In this document: piece by piece, positions 1 to 5,820 of the stretch
Layout: every line of letters begins with the position of its first letter
How positions within the stretch are numbered: position 1 is the stretch's first letter
NCBI GenBank assembly: GCA_021825035.1
Contig: JAKAIQ010000105.1
Span: 1-7,448 of the forward strand
Direction: 5' to 3'
Length of the DNA stretch: 7,448 nt
DNA from: Deltaproteobacteria bacterium
Lineage (GTDB): Bacteria; Desulfobacterota; GWC2-55-46
The notes under the pieces: model-generated
Seen by the model: the letters and a program-made list of their open reading frames with translations, nothing else
Databases searched by the model: none
What the model was told of the DNA's origin: nothing
Program-made: the position numbers and the translations under genes

Positions 1-1
1 T

Positions 2-550
2 GCAATCGCGAGCGGCGTTGCCGGTCTTATTGCCGTATTTGGCATTGTCGGGTATCGCATCGGCGAGCGTTCCATCGGCTCGGGCGCAGGCATATCCGCT
101 CAGGGCAGGGAAGTGCCGCAGGCATCTCAGGCGAACAATTCCGCGCTTATCGATGAACTGAAGGCAAGCCTGAAAGAGCGGCCTGGCGACCCTGAAATCC
201 TGGGGCGGATAGGCGATGCCTATTTTGACCTCAAGCAGTTCAACGAGGCTGTAATCTACTATAAGATGGCGCTTGCAAAGAAGCCAAATGACGCCGAAAT
301 ATACAACGATATAGGGTTGTCCGTCCACTATCTCGGCAATTCTTCCGAGGGTCTCCGATATGTCGAGGAGGGCCTTAAGAAAAATCCCTACCACCAGCGG
401 ATATGGCTGACAAAGGGGTTTATATTGGCTTACGGCATGGGTGATCTTGAAGGTGCCCGCGCCGCATGGGAGAAAGCCAGAAAGCTCAACCCCAACAGCC
501 AGGTCGGCAAGGCCGCATCCGATTTTCTCGTTCAATTCAATAAAAAATAA
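2..550 (+). CDS. Membrane-anchored TPR protein, 5'-truncated, cytochrome c biogenesis neighbour
   Basis: The reading frame is open from the window edge (182 residues visible), so the true start lies upstream. The GTG at 113 is in frame but is probably internal, because the preceding codons encode a good hydrophobic segment (visible residues about 1-18, ending VGYRIG) followed by a Gly/Ser-rich linker. The rest is helical with about three TPR units (about residues 64-96, 98-130, 132-165), showing typical TPR spacing such as GDAYFDLKQFNEAVIYYKMAL. The stop is 15 bases before resB, so the two are probably co-transcribed. Membrane-anchored TPR proteins such as CcmI and NrfG hold apocytochromes during heme attachment in System I; a similar chaperone role here is inferred from position only. 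TPR domains are generic, so the specific function is uncertain. Confidence 0.85.
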   Translation, partial: AIASGVAGLIAVFGIVGYRIGERSIGSGAGISAQGREVPQASQANNSALIDELKASLKERPGDPEILGRIGDAYFDLKQFNEAVIYYKMALAKKPNDAEIYNDIGLSVHYLGNSSEGLRYVEEGLKKNPYHQRIWLTKGFILAYGMGDLEGARAAWEKARKLNPNSQVGKAASDFLVQFNKK

Positions 551-565
551 TATAGAAGACTGCAA

Positions 566-1984
566 ATGCGAAAAAAAGACAATAAGGTGTCCAAAGGCGC
601 GGAGGGAAAGGCCTGGTATCAGGCGATCGGCTCGAAGCTCTGGTATTTGTTCAACTCTCTCAAACTAACGCTCTTCGTATTGATCACGCTCGCGATAGTC
701 TCCATCTTCGGAACTGTCATTGAGCAGAACCTGCCGGCCGAGGACTATGTCGCGCGATATGGCGAAAAGTGGGCCAGGGTTATCTTTTATCTCCATTTAA
801 ACGATCTCTTTCACTCGTTCACCTTTCAGGCGCTCCTCGCCGCTCTCGCGCTGAATATTATCGTCTGTACCTTTGAAAGGTTTCCGCCAAAATGGAAGGC
901 GTTACTTAATCATAGATCCGAGAAGTTCGACCCGAACATCGTGGACAGATTTTCGAATAGCGAAACCGTCTCCCTTAAAGTTCCTGCCGAGACCGCTAAA
1001 GGAAGGGTCTTGAAGGCTTTCGCGCGCAAGAAGTTCAAGACCATGACCTTTAGTTCCGGTAGCGATCAGCTCGTTTACGCGTGGAAAGGTATAATTGGCC
1101 GTTTTGGTTCAGACGTCACCCACATAAGCCTGCTTCTGATACTACTTGGCGCGATCGTGGGAAGCGTTGCCGGTTATAAAGACTACAGGGCAGTCTATGA
1201 GGGAGGAACAATAAAAATCCCGAAGGCTGATTTCAAGCTCAGGCTGGACAAGTTCTGGATAGATTATTATGACAGCGGGCAGATAAAGCAGTATAATAGT
1301 CTGTTGACGGTGATGGAGAACGGCAAAGAGGTCCTTCACAAGCAGATATGGGTAAATGAACCGCTCTATTTCAAAGGCATTCGTTTCTACCAGAGCAGCT
1401 ATGGCGTAGCCTGGGACAGGGTCAATGATGCAGGCATAGCCATTAAGAAGAAAGGCGAGAGCGACCCGCAAGCGCCGGTCACTGTGAAGTGGGAACAGCT
1501 CGTAAAGATGCCGAACAGCAAGTACTCGGTCAAGCTCGTCGGGTATACCGCTGACTTCGCGTATGACGAAGCGACCGGAACCGTGTATTCTAAATCGCCG
1601 GACGCCAACAATCCCGCGGTAAAGCTCGAGGTTTACGAAGGCGGCAAGCTTGTGTCAACGCCATGGATTTTCCTCAAATATCCCGGTATATTCCCGGCCA
1701 TACCTAATTCCGACACTGATCTGGTTCTGGAAGGTTACCACGGCGAGATGTATTCTGGAATATCCATCAACAGGGATCCTGGCACGAACATAGTCTGGCT
1801 TGGCGCAGCCGTAATGGGCATAGGTTTCATACTTGCTTTTTTTGTCTATCACCGGCGCGTGTGGGTGCGCATAAGGGGGAACGGCAAATCCACCGAAGTC
1901 AAGATTGGCGGGATGATAAACAAGAACAATTTCGTGTTTGAGAGAGAAATAAAAGAGATTCTTGATTCTGTAAAGTCCGATTAA
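566..1984 (+). CDS. resB: Cytochrome c biogenesis protein ResB/Ccs1 (System II)
   Basis: A 472-residue protein with the ResB/Ccs1 layout: TM1 about 33-53, TM2 about 84-103, TM3 about 183-203, a large extracytoplasmic domain (about 205-407), TM4 about 409-428 and a short cytoplasmic tail. Family hallmarks are the histidine at the start of TM3 (H186, in DVTHISLLLILLG), the periplasmic motif at 264-280 (NEPLYFKG, then RFYQSSYG), and H429 just after TM4. In this family ResB forms the cytochrome c synthetase with CcsA, which moves heme across the membrane and joins it to the reduced CxxCH of apocytochromes. The start ATG follows the TPR gene by 15 bases with a weak AGAAGA ribosome site at 554-559. 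Length is usual for bacterial ResB. The family call is firm. Confidence 0.96.
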   Translation: MRKKDNKVSKGAEGKAWYQAIGSKLWYLFNSLKLTLFVLITLAIVSIFGTVIEQNLPAEDYVARYGEKWARVIFYLHLNDLFHSFTFQALLAALALNIIVCTFERFPPKWKALLNHRSEKFDPNIVDRFSNSETVSLKVPAETAKGRVLKAFARKKFKTMTFSSGSDQLVYAWKGIIGRFGSDVTHISLLLILLGAIVGSVAGYKDYRAVYEGGTIKIPKADFKLRLDKFWIDYYDSGQIKQYNSLLTVMENGKEVLHKQIWVNEPLYFKGIRFYQSSYGVAWDRVNDAGIAIKKKGESDPQAPVTVKWEQLVKMPNSKYSVKLVGYTADFAYDEATGTVYSKSPDANNPAVKLEVYEGGKLVSTPWIFLKYPGIFPAIPNSDTDLVLEGYHGEMYSGISINRDPGTNIVWLGAAVMGIGFILAFFVYHRRVWVRIRGNGKSTEVKIGGMINKNNFVFEREIKEILDSVKSD

Positions 1985-1992
1985 CGCCTTTT

Positions 1993-1999
1993 GGGGAGG
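1993..1999 (+). promoter_or_regulatory. Strong Shine-Dalgarno site for ccsA
   Basis: GGGGAGG lies five bases before the ATG at 2005, in the 20-base gap after the resB stop. It is the strongest ribosome site in the window and fixes the ccsA start. Confidence 0.8.
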
Positions 2000-2004
2000 C
2001 AGCA

Positions 2005-2892
2005 ATGATATTATCTCTGGTATTTTTTACTTTTTCATTCGTATTCTATCTTATAACGGGATTGCTTTATCTCGGACACTGGCTTTTCGGAAAGAAATGG
2101 TTGGGGCAGATCGCGACTTCGATGGCCTATGTCACCCTTCTTTCTACCACCATGGTGCTTATAACAAGGGCCTCGGAATCAGGGCATGCCCCTTTTTCCA
2201 ACCTGTACGAATCGATGGTGCTATTCGTATGGGCTACGAACATAGGGTACCTCGCGATGGAATACAGGCATAAGCTCAAGGTCCTCGGCGCCATAGTCAT
2301 GATTATCGAGTTCTTCGCCATGCTATCCGCCTCGTTGCTCCCGTACAGGTACAAGAGCGTCGAGCCTTTGAATCCGGCGCTTCAGAACAAGTGGCACTGG
2401 ATGATGAACGTGCTGTCTCCTTTCGGTCTCCAGAAATACGCTATCGGCTGGCTCGATTTCCACGTTTTCACAACGTTTATAGGCTATTCGGCCTTTGCCA
2501 TATCGTTCGGGGTAAGTATCATATATCTCGTAAAAAACAGGTATGAAACGAACGGCAGGCACAATTCTCTTGTGGACGCATTCCCCGACGCAAGGGTGCT
2601 CGACGAGCTGGGTTACAGGGCGATAGCATGGGGGTTCCCTTTTCTTGCGGTAGGCATAGTGTCCGGGGCGGTATGGGCTAACTACGCATGGGGCACGTAC
2701 TGGAGCTGGGACCCGAAAGAGACGTGGTCGCTTATAACATGGCTGGTATATGCCGCGTATCTTCACGCGAGGGTTACGAGAGGCTGGAGGGGCAAAAGGG
2801 CGGCATATCTGTCGATCGCCGGCTTCCTGGCCGTCATCTTCCTGTATTGGGGAGTGAGCTTCGTACTGCCGGGCTTGCACGCATACGCGTAG
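2005..2892 (+). CDS. ccsA: Cytochrome c biogenesis protein CcsA/ResC (heme handling, System II)
   Basis: A 295-residue polytopic membrane protein of the CcsA/ResC/CcmF/CcmC heme-handling superfamily. The tryptophan-rich WWD segment is clear at 224-246 (WGTYWSWDPKETWSLITW). Candidate heme-ligand histidines flank it: H153 in DFHVFTTFIGYSAF and H292 in the C-terminal LPGLHAYA. The N-terminal GHAPFSNLYESM (60-71) is also typical of CcsA. By family knowledge it binds heme on the outer face and works with ResB as one synthetase; some bacteria fuse the two proteins, here they are separate and adjacent (20 bases apart). Length is usual for a stand-alone CcsA, and the start is supported by a strong ribosome site. 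No key residue appears to be missing. Confidence 0.97.
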   Translation: MILSLVFFTFSFVFYLITGLLYLGHWLFGKKWLGQIATSMAYVTLLSTTMVLITRASESGHAPFSNLYESMVLFVWATNIGYLAMEYRHKLKVLGAIVMIIEFFAMLSASLLPYRYKSVEPLNPALQNKWHWMMNVLSPFGLQKYAIGWLDFHVFTTFIGYSAFAISFGVSIIYLVKNRYETNGRHNSLVDAFPDARVLDELGYRAIAWGFPFLAVGIVSGAVWANYAWGTYWSWDPKETWSLITWLVYAAYLHARVTRGWRGKRAAYLSIAGFLAVIFLYWGVSFVLPGLHAYA

Positions 2893-3023
2893 ATATTTGC
2901 GTTGCCGGAGATCATAAAAAAACTTGAAAGGCCGCGCCTGTTTTGCGAAGAGGCTTATGGAACCGCAGCGAATTGCCGAAGGCTGGATGGCGCCGCTCGA
3001 CATACGTTGCGTCCGGCAATATC
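2892..3023. repeat. Long-range inverted repeat after ccsA
   Basis: TTGCCGGA at 2902-2909 is perfectly complementary to TCCGGCAA at 3012-3019. The pairing resumes outside it with GATA (2892-2895) and TATC (3020-3023), leaving a one-sided 6-base bulge (2896-2901). The arms enclose about 100 bases and would close a larger folded RNA between ccsA and the tlpA-like gene. A short internal hairpin AGGC-CGC-GCCT (2929-2939) is followed by GTTTT. It could be a structured leader or processing site, or a chance pairing. The complementarity is seen directly; any function is inference. Confidence 0.35.
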
Positions 3024-3067
3024 CAGTGAGAAAATATTGAATACTATTGCGGACGAAGGCATGAAAA

Positions 3068-3670
3068 ATGGGTAAAGACAGCGAAAAAAATGGCGAAAGA
3101 GGATTGCCTAAGATTGCCGTAGTCGGCATCGTTGCGGTGGTGGTTGCCGTGGTGGCCTTTATAATAATGGGGCATAAGAGGAGATTCGAGCCGGTGTTGG
3201 CCGGATCGTCGGAGATCGATTTTACTCTTCCAGACCTCAATGGCAAGGATGTAAATCTCAGGGATTACAGAGGCAAGGTTGTATTTCTGAATTTCTGGGC
3301 TACCTGGTGCAAACCCTGCCAGGAGGAGATGCCTTCCATGCAGAATCTGTACATGGGTCTCAAGGGGCAGCCCTTTGAGATATTGGCCGTAAGCGTTGAT
3401 ACCGATGGGCCGGAGACGATTACGAACTATGTTCGCAAGTTAGGCCTTACTTTCCCGATACTGCATGATCAAAAGGGCCGCATAAAGGAGTTATACAAGA
3501 CGACTGGAGTGCCTGAAACATTCATAATAGATCAGAACGGAGTAATAGCCGAAAAAGTCTGGGGCCCCAGAGACTGGACGATACCGTCTTCCTATCAGAC
3601 AATAATAGACCTGCTTAAAAACGGCCCCAGGCCAAGGAGCGCCTACAAAGAGGCCAAGGCCGCCGACTAA
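3068..3670 (+). CDS. TlpA/ResA-type membrane-anchored thiol-disulfide reductase
   Basis: A 200-residue protein with one N-terminal signal anchor (about 15-34) and a periplasm-facing thioredoxin fold of the TlpA/ResA (AhpC-TSA/redoxin) type. The active site is WCKPC at 80-84 (C81, C84) inside FLNFWATW-CKPC-QEEMP, and the cis-proline is P149 (TTGVPETFIID). The insert between the two halves carries the usual VSVD and LTFPILHD elements. In System II organisms such proteins keep the two heme-binding cysteines of apocytochromes reduced, receiving electrons from CcdA, which is the next gene. Start choice: GAAGG at 3055-3059 is eight bases from the ATG at 3068 but only one base from an out-of-frame ATG at 3061. 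Close paralogues serve other periplasmic targets, so the exact substrate is inferred from context. Confidence 0.93.
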   Translation: MGKDSEKNGERGLPKIAVVGIVAVVVAVVAFIIMGHKRRFEPVLAGSSEIDFTLPDLNGKDVNLRDYRGKVVFLNFWATWCKPCQEEMPSMQNLYMGLKGQPFEILAVSVDTDGPETITNYVRKLGLTFPILHDQKGRIKELYKTTGVPETFIIDQNGVIAEKVWGPRDWTIPSSYQTIIDLLKNGPRPRSAYKEAKAAD

Positions 3671-3703
3671 GGCTCATTCCCGCGGAAGCCACGCAAAAGA
3701 TTA

Positions 3704-3732
3704 TTGACTTTATCGCCAATAAGGAGTATATC
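3704..3732 (+). promoter_or_regulatory. Possible sigma-70 promoter for ccdA
   Basis: TTGACT (3704-3709, five of six consensus bases) is followed after 17 bases by TATATC (3727-3732, four of six). The site lies in the 126-base gap between the tlpA-like gene and ccdA, so ccdA and the glutaredoxin-like gene could have their own transcript. A small dyad, CAATA (3717-3721) with TATTG (3733-3737), straddles the -10 box. It was identified by eye; promoter-like matches of this quality are common. Confidence 0.35.
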
Positions 3733-3796
3733 TATTGTCGGCGCAGAACATCGCACGCCAGATTTGCCCTTGTGTTTTCTGGAGGCGATTTAACAG

Positions 3797-4528
3797 ATGA
3801 ATAACGGAGTGTCAATACCGCTCGCTTTTTTTGGCGGCATCCTCTCTTTTGTATCACCTTGCGTCTTACCGTTAGTCCCGTCGTACATCTCTTTCGTTAC
3901 GGGCATATCCTTCGAAGAGCTTACCGGCGATAACGCAGGTCAGTTGAAGAAAGTGATATTGCTCAATTCACTGATGTTCATCCTCGGCTTTTCCACCGTA
4001 TTTGTAGTTATCCTCGGTTCTTCAGCGCAACTGTTCGGCTCTCTTTTTATGGAATATCAAGATATTATCCGTAAGATTGGAGGGCTTGTAATAGTCATCC
4101 TCGGAATACACATAATAGGCATCGTTAACTTCAAGATACTTCAGAAGGACAAGCGGCTCCACTTCTTCAGGGAAAAGCCCACAGGCCTTCTCGGGTCTTT
4201 CCTCGTAGGCGTGGGTTTCGCGGCCGGCTGGACTCCGTGCATCGGCCCCATACTATCTGCGATATTCGCTGTGGCGGCCACTTCCGGAAAAGCCGGTTCA
4301 GGGATGATCCTGTTTATCGCTTACTCGACCGGGCTGGCAATACCTTTCATACTTACATCGATAGGCATAAATACGTTCCTGAAGCATTTCAATAAATTCA
4401 AAAAACATATGCGCGTCGTGTCGGTCGTAACAGGTTTTTTTCTTATCATAACAGGGCTCTTGATATTTTCTAATTCACTTGGTATTATATCCGGGTTCCT
4501 TAACAGGCTAATCCCCAGCGCAAGCTGA
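3797..4528 (+). CDS. ccdA: Cytochrome c biogenesis protein CcdA (DsbD-type electron carrier)
   Basis: A 243-residue, almost wholly hydrophobic protein with about six TM helices (roughly 8-34, 52-75, 91-112, 130-165, 168-190, 205-229). The two redox cysteines of the CcdA/DsbD family are in their usual settings: C22 in SFVSPCVLPLVPSYISF and C148 in AAGWTPCIGPIL. The family moves reducing equivalents from cytoplasmic thioredoxin across the membrane to periplasmic thiol proteins; the adjacent TlpA-like protein is the natural acceptor. GGAGG at 3781-3785 lies 11 bases before the ATG. The next gene begins 13 bases after the stop, so the two are probably co-translated from one mRNA. Length fits minimal CcdA, without the extra domains of DsbD. 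Confidence 0.96.
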   Translation: MNNGVSIPLAFFGGILSFVSPCVLPLVPSYISFVTGISFEELTGDNAGQLKKVILLNSLMFILGFSTVFVVILGSSAQLFGSLFMEYQDIIRKIGGLVIVILGIHIIGIVNFKILQKDKRLHFFREKPTGLLGSFLVGVGFAAGWTPCIGPILSAIFAVAATSGKAGSGMILFIAYSTGLAIPFILTSIGINTFLKHFNKFKKHMRVVSVVTGFFLIITGLLIFSNSLGIISGFLNRLIPSAS

Positions 4529-4541
4529 GCATTGAAGGGCT

Positions 4542-4871
4542 ATGACAAAGTTACTTGTTGAAGTATACGCTCAAAATAACTGCTCTCTATGCAGCCTCGC
4601 GAATAAAACGAACTGCGTGCTTTGCAAGGAGGCCAGGGAGATCATCGGCAAAATCAATGAGGAGATACCTTTTCAGTTCAAGGAAATAGACATAAGCTCG
4701 AGTGAAGATCTCTTGAGGAGATACAAGGAAGATATCCCGACGATATTCATTAACGGTAAGAAAGCATTCAAATTCAAGGTGGACGAGGCGGAATTCAGAA
4801 AAAAAGTCAGAAAAGAGATAATTAGAGTCGGCCTTTTGAAGCTATGGAATAAAAAGCAGCATTACAGTTGA
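4542..4871 (+). CDS. Glutaredoxin-like protein with a doubled CxxC motif
   Basis: A 109-residue protein with no signal peptide or TM segment, so presumably cytoplasmic. It has a glutaredoxin-like fold pattern: a first strand (LLVEVYAQ), a cysteine segment, a second strand (QFKEIDIS), the cis-proline element DIPTIFINGKKAFKFKVD (P66) and a basic C-terminal helix. Ordinary members of this family have one CxxC after the first strand. Here there are two, C14-S-L-C17 and C25-V-L-C28, in related contexts (NCSLCSLA and NCVLCKEA), as if about 11 codons had been inserted or duplicated. The four cysteines could be two dithiols or a metal site. It follows ccdA by 13 bases with GAAGGG at 4534-4539, unusually close to the ATG. 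A role as the cytoplasmic electron donor to CcdA is possible but inferred from position only. Confidence 0.85.
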   Translation: MTKLLVEVYAQNNCSLCSLANKTNCVLCKEAREIIGKINEEIPFQFKEIDISSSEDLLRRYKEDIPTIFINGKKAFKFKVDEAEFRKKVRKEIIRVGLLKLWNKKQHYS

Positions 4872-4978
4872 AATGTTACCGCTGAACCGGTCAAGCCTCG
4901 CATCCAACCTTCGCTTCGGTAATACAAAATACGGCACGAATATTCATTTGGCTCTTATGGCAGGCTCAGGCGTGCTTT

Positions 4979-4997
4979 AATGAACATAAAGTTCATT
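4979..4997. repeat. AT-rich hairpin
   Basis: AATGAAC (4979-4985) and GTTCATT (4991-4997) form a perfect 7-bp inverted repeat around the loop ATAAA. It lacks GC pairs at the base and a following T-run, so it does not look like a terminator. It could be an operator half-site pair or part of a folded RNA. Confidence 0.4.
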
Positions 4998-5032
4998 TAC
5001 CGTTAGATAAGCCAATCCGAAAGTTTAACGCG

Positions 5033-5074
5033 TTCCGTGGACTCGACGGATGTCTGAGGCGAGTCTGTCTGGAA
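5033..5074. repeat. Imperfect 13-bp hairpin, candidate structured RNA element
   Basis: GACTCG (5040-5045) pairs with CGAGTC (5060-5065). Three wobble pairs extend it (5037-5039 with 5066-5068). After a 2-base bulge, TTCC (5033-5036) pairs with GGAA (5071-5074). The loop is 14 bases (5046-5059). A further outer pairing, GCG (5030-5032) with CGC (5085-5087), is possible. This is the strongest fold I see in the gap. No T-run follows it. Confidence 0.4.
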
Positions 5075-5131
5075 GCCTTCACAACGCCAGGAAGAACCGT
5101 TGACGTCAAGTCCGCAGATGGTTCACTTTGC

Positions 5132-5160
5132 TTGCTTTTTAAGGTGAAATCAGGTATATT
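5132..5160 (+). promoter_or_regulatory. Possible sigma-70 promoter for the DUF4390-ntrY operon
   Basis: TATATT at 5155-5160 matches five of six -10 bases and is preceded after 17 bases by TTGCTT (5132-5137), a weak -35 that shares only the TTG. Transcription would begin near 5167, giving a leader of roughly 85 bases before the proposed TTG start. I looked for a sigma-54 site, often relevant to Ntr genes, and did not find a good one in the gap. Confidence 0.3.
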
Positions 5161-5253
5161 TTAGCCTTGTCAGTTCGATTGACTTCGCCGGGCAGGGTTA
5201 TGCGCCAAGCGGTATCTCTGTCCCTTTAATTGCCGTTTGAGCTAAAGAATATC

Positions 5254-5811
5254 TTGAAAAAACTCCGGGTCATAGCATTCCTTTTTTTTTCATTCCTATT
5301 GATTGTTCCAGCCGTTGCGTTCCCTGCGGATGCCGGGATTGAAGACGTGAAAATCGGTCTCAATCCCCCGGTTCAAATCTCCTTTATCGTTAAGAACGCT
5401 TTCACCAAAGATATCGAAGAAGCCATATCGAGCGGTATTCCGGTTTCGTTTACCTTCATCGTAGAATGCAGAAAGATCAGGAGATTCTGGTTTGACGGTT
5501 ACCTCGGCAGATGGGTATTTAAACATACCGTCAAATATGATTCGCTAAAGGAAGACTATGTTATAAGCCTCGACGAATCTAAAAAGGTCATCAGGACCAG
5601 GGATTTGAACGAGATGGAAAAACTTATGGCTACCGGTGACTCGATTGCGCTTACGCCGGTGGAGCCTCTCAAGGCAGGCCGGCAGTACGAGTGCAGGGTA
5701 AAGGCCGAACTTTATCCTGTAAAAATGCCTTTCCTTTTCAATTATGTGCGTTTTTTTTCTAAGTTCTGGGATATTGATACAAGCTGGTACACTTACAGAT
5801 TTACGCTTTAG
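5254..5811 (+). CDS. Secreted DUF4390-family protein
   Basis: The sequence resembles the DUF4390 family: a core beginning VKIGLNPPVQISFIV, the element AISSGIPVSFTFIVE, then a basic/aromatic stretch RKIRRFWFD, and a C-terminal region ending WYTYRFTL. No ATG occurs near the N-terminus, so the start must be non-ATG. I chose TTG at 5254 (185 residues), which gives MKKLRV plus a hydrophobic stretch and a likely signal peptidase site near PAVA. TTG at 5230 adds eight residues and directly follows an in-frame stop; neither has a strong ribosome site. The protein is probably periplasmic. Its gene lies 9 bases before an ntrY-like kinase, a pairing I recall from other proteobacteria. The molecular function is unknown; sensing or signalling with NtrY is inference. 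A run of nine T (5282-5290) lies within the signal-peptide codons. Confidence 0.85.
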   Translation: MKKLRVIAFLFFSFLLIVPAVAFPADAGIEDVKIGLNPPVQISFIVKNAFTKDIEEAISSGIPVSFTFIVECRKIRRFWFDGYLGRWVFKHTVKYDSLKEDYVISLDESKKVIRTRDLNEMEKLMATGDSIALTPVEPLKAGRQYECRVKAELYPVKMPFLFNYVRFFSKFWDIDTSWYTYRFTL

Positions 5812-5820
5812 GCAAAAAGC

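Larger units (their letters stand above)
4872..5253. other. Long intergenic region without a recognised gene, rich in inverted repeats
   Basis: I find no convincing ORF on either strand and no tRNA, tmRNA, SRP RNA, RNase P or riboswitch consensus. Visible complementary pairs are: 4874-4881 with 4917-4924 (8 bp, one G-U); 4933-4938 with 4971-4976; 4979-4985 with 4991-4997 (7 bp, 5-base loop); an imperfect 13-bp hairpin at 5033-5074; and 5094-5098 with 5120-5124. No T-tract follows any of these stems, so none looks like an intrinsic terminator for the upstream operon. The region separates the cytochrome maturation genes from the DUF4390/NtrY operon and so should hold that operon's promoter. Many short pairings are expected by chance in a gap this long, so an RNA gene is only a possibility. 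Confidence 0.6.

Noticed and set aside
2929..2944. Intrinsic terminator after ccsA (AGGC-CGC-GCCT, then GTTTT)
   Set aside because: The stem is four pairs with a three-base loop and the T-run is short, so it is too weak to call a terminator.
2323..3246. Long minus-strand ORF of 307 codons
   Set aside because: It runs antisense through the clear ccsA gene, the gap and the start of the tlpA-like gene, has many Arg/Pro/Cys and no family features; it is a shadow of the + strand genes.
4932..4946. Sigma-54-like site CGGCAC-N5-TTCA
   Set aside because: The near-invariant GC of the -12 element is CA here and the -24 element is imperfect, so it should not be functional.
4902..5008. Integron attC-like pair: ATCCAAC (4902-4908) and GTTAGAT (5002-5008)
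   Set aside because: The ends fit the degenerate consensus, but they are not fully complementary, the inner L boxes are not evident, and there is no integrase or gene cassette.
5168..5183. T-loop-like sequence (TTCGATT flanked by GTCA and TGAC), suggesting a tRNA or tmRNA end
   Set aside because: The stem is only four pairs, and no acceptor stem, anticodon arm or tmRNA 5' end can be placed around it.
5183..5205. Resemblance to the start of an FMN riboswitch (CTTCG followed by GGGCAGGGT)
   Set aside because: The following conserved GAAATTCCC and the other FMN paired elements are absent, and the downstream genes have no link to riboflavin.
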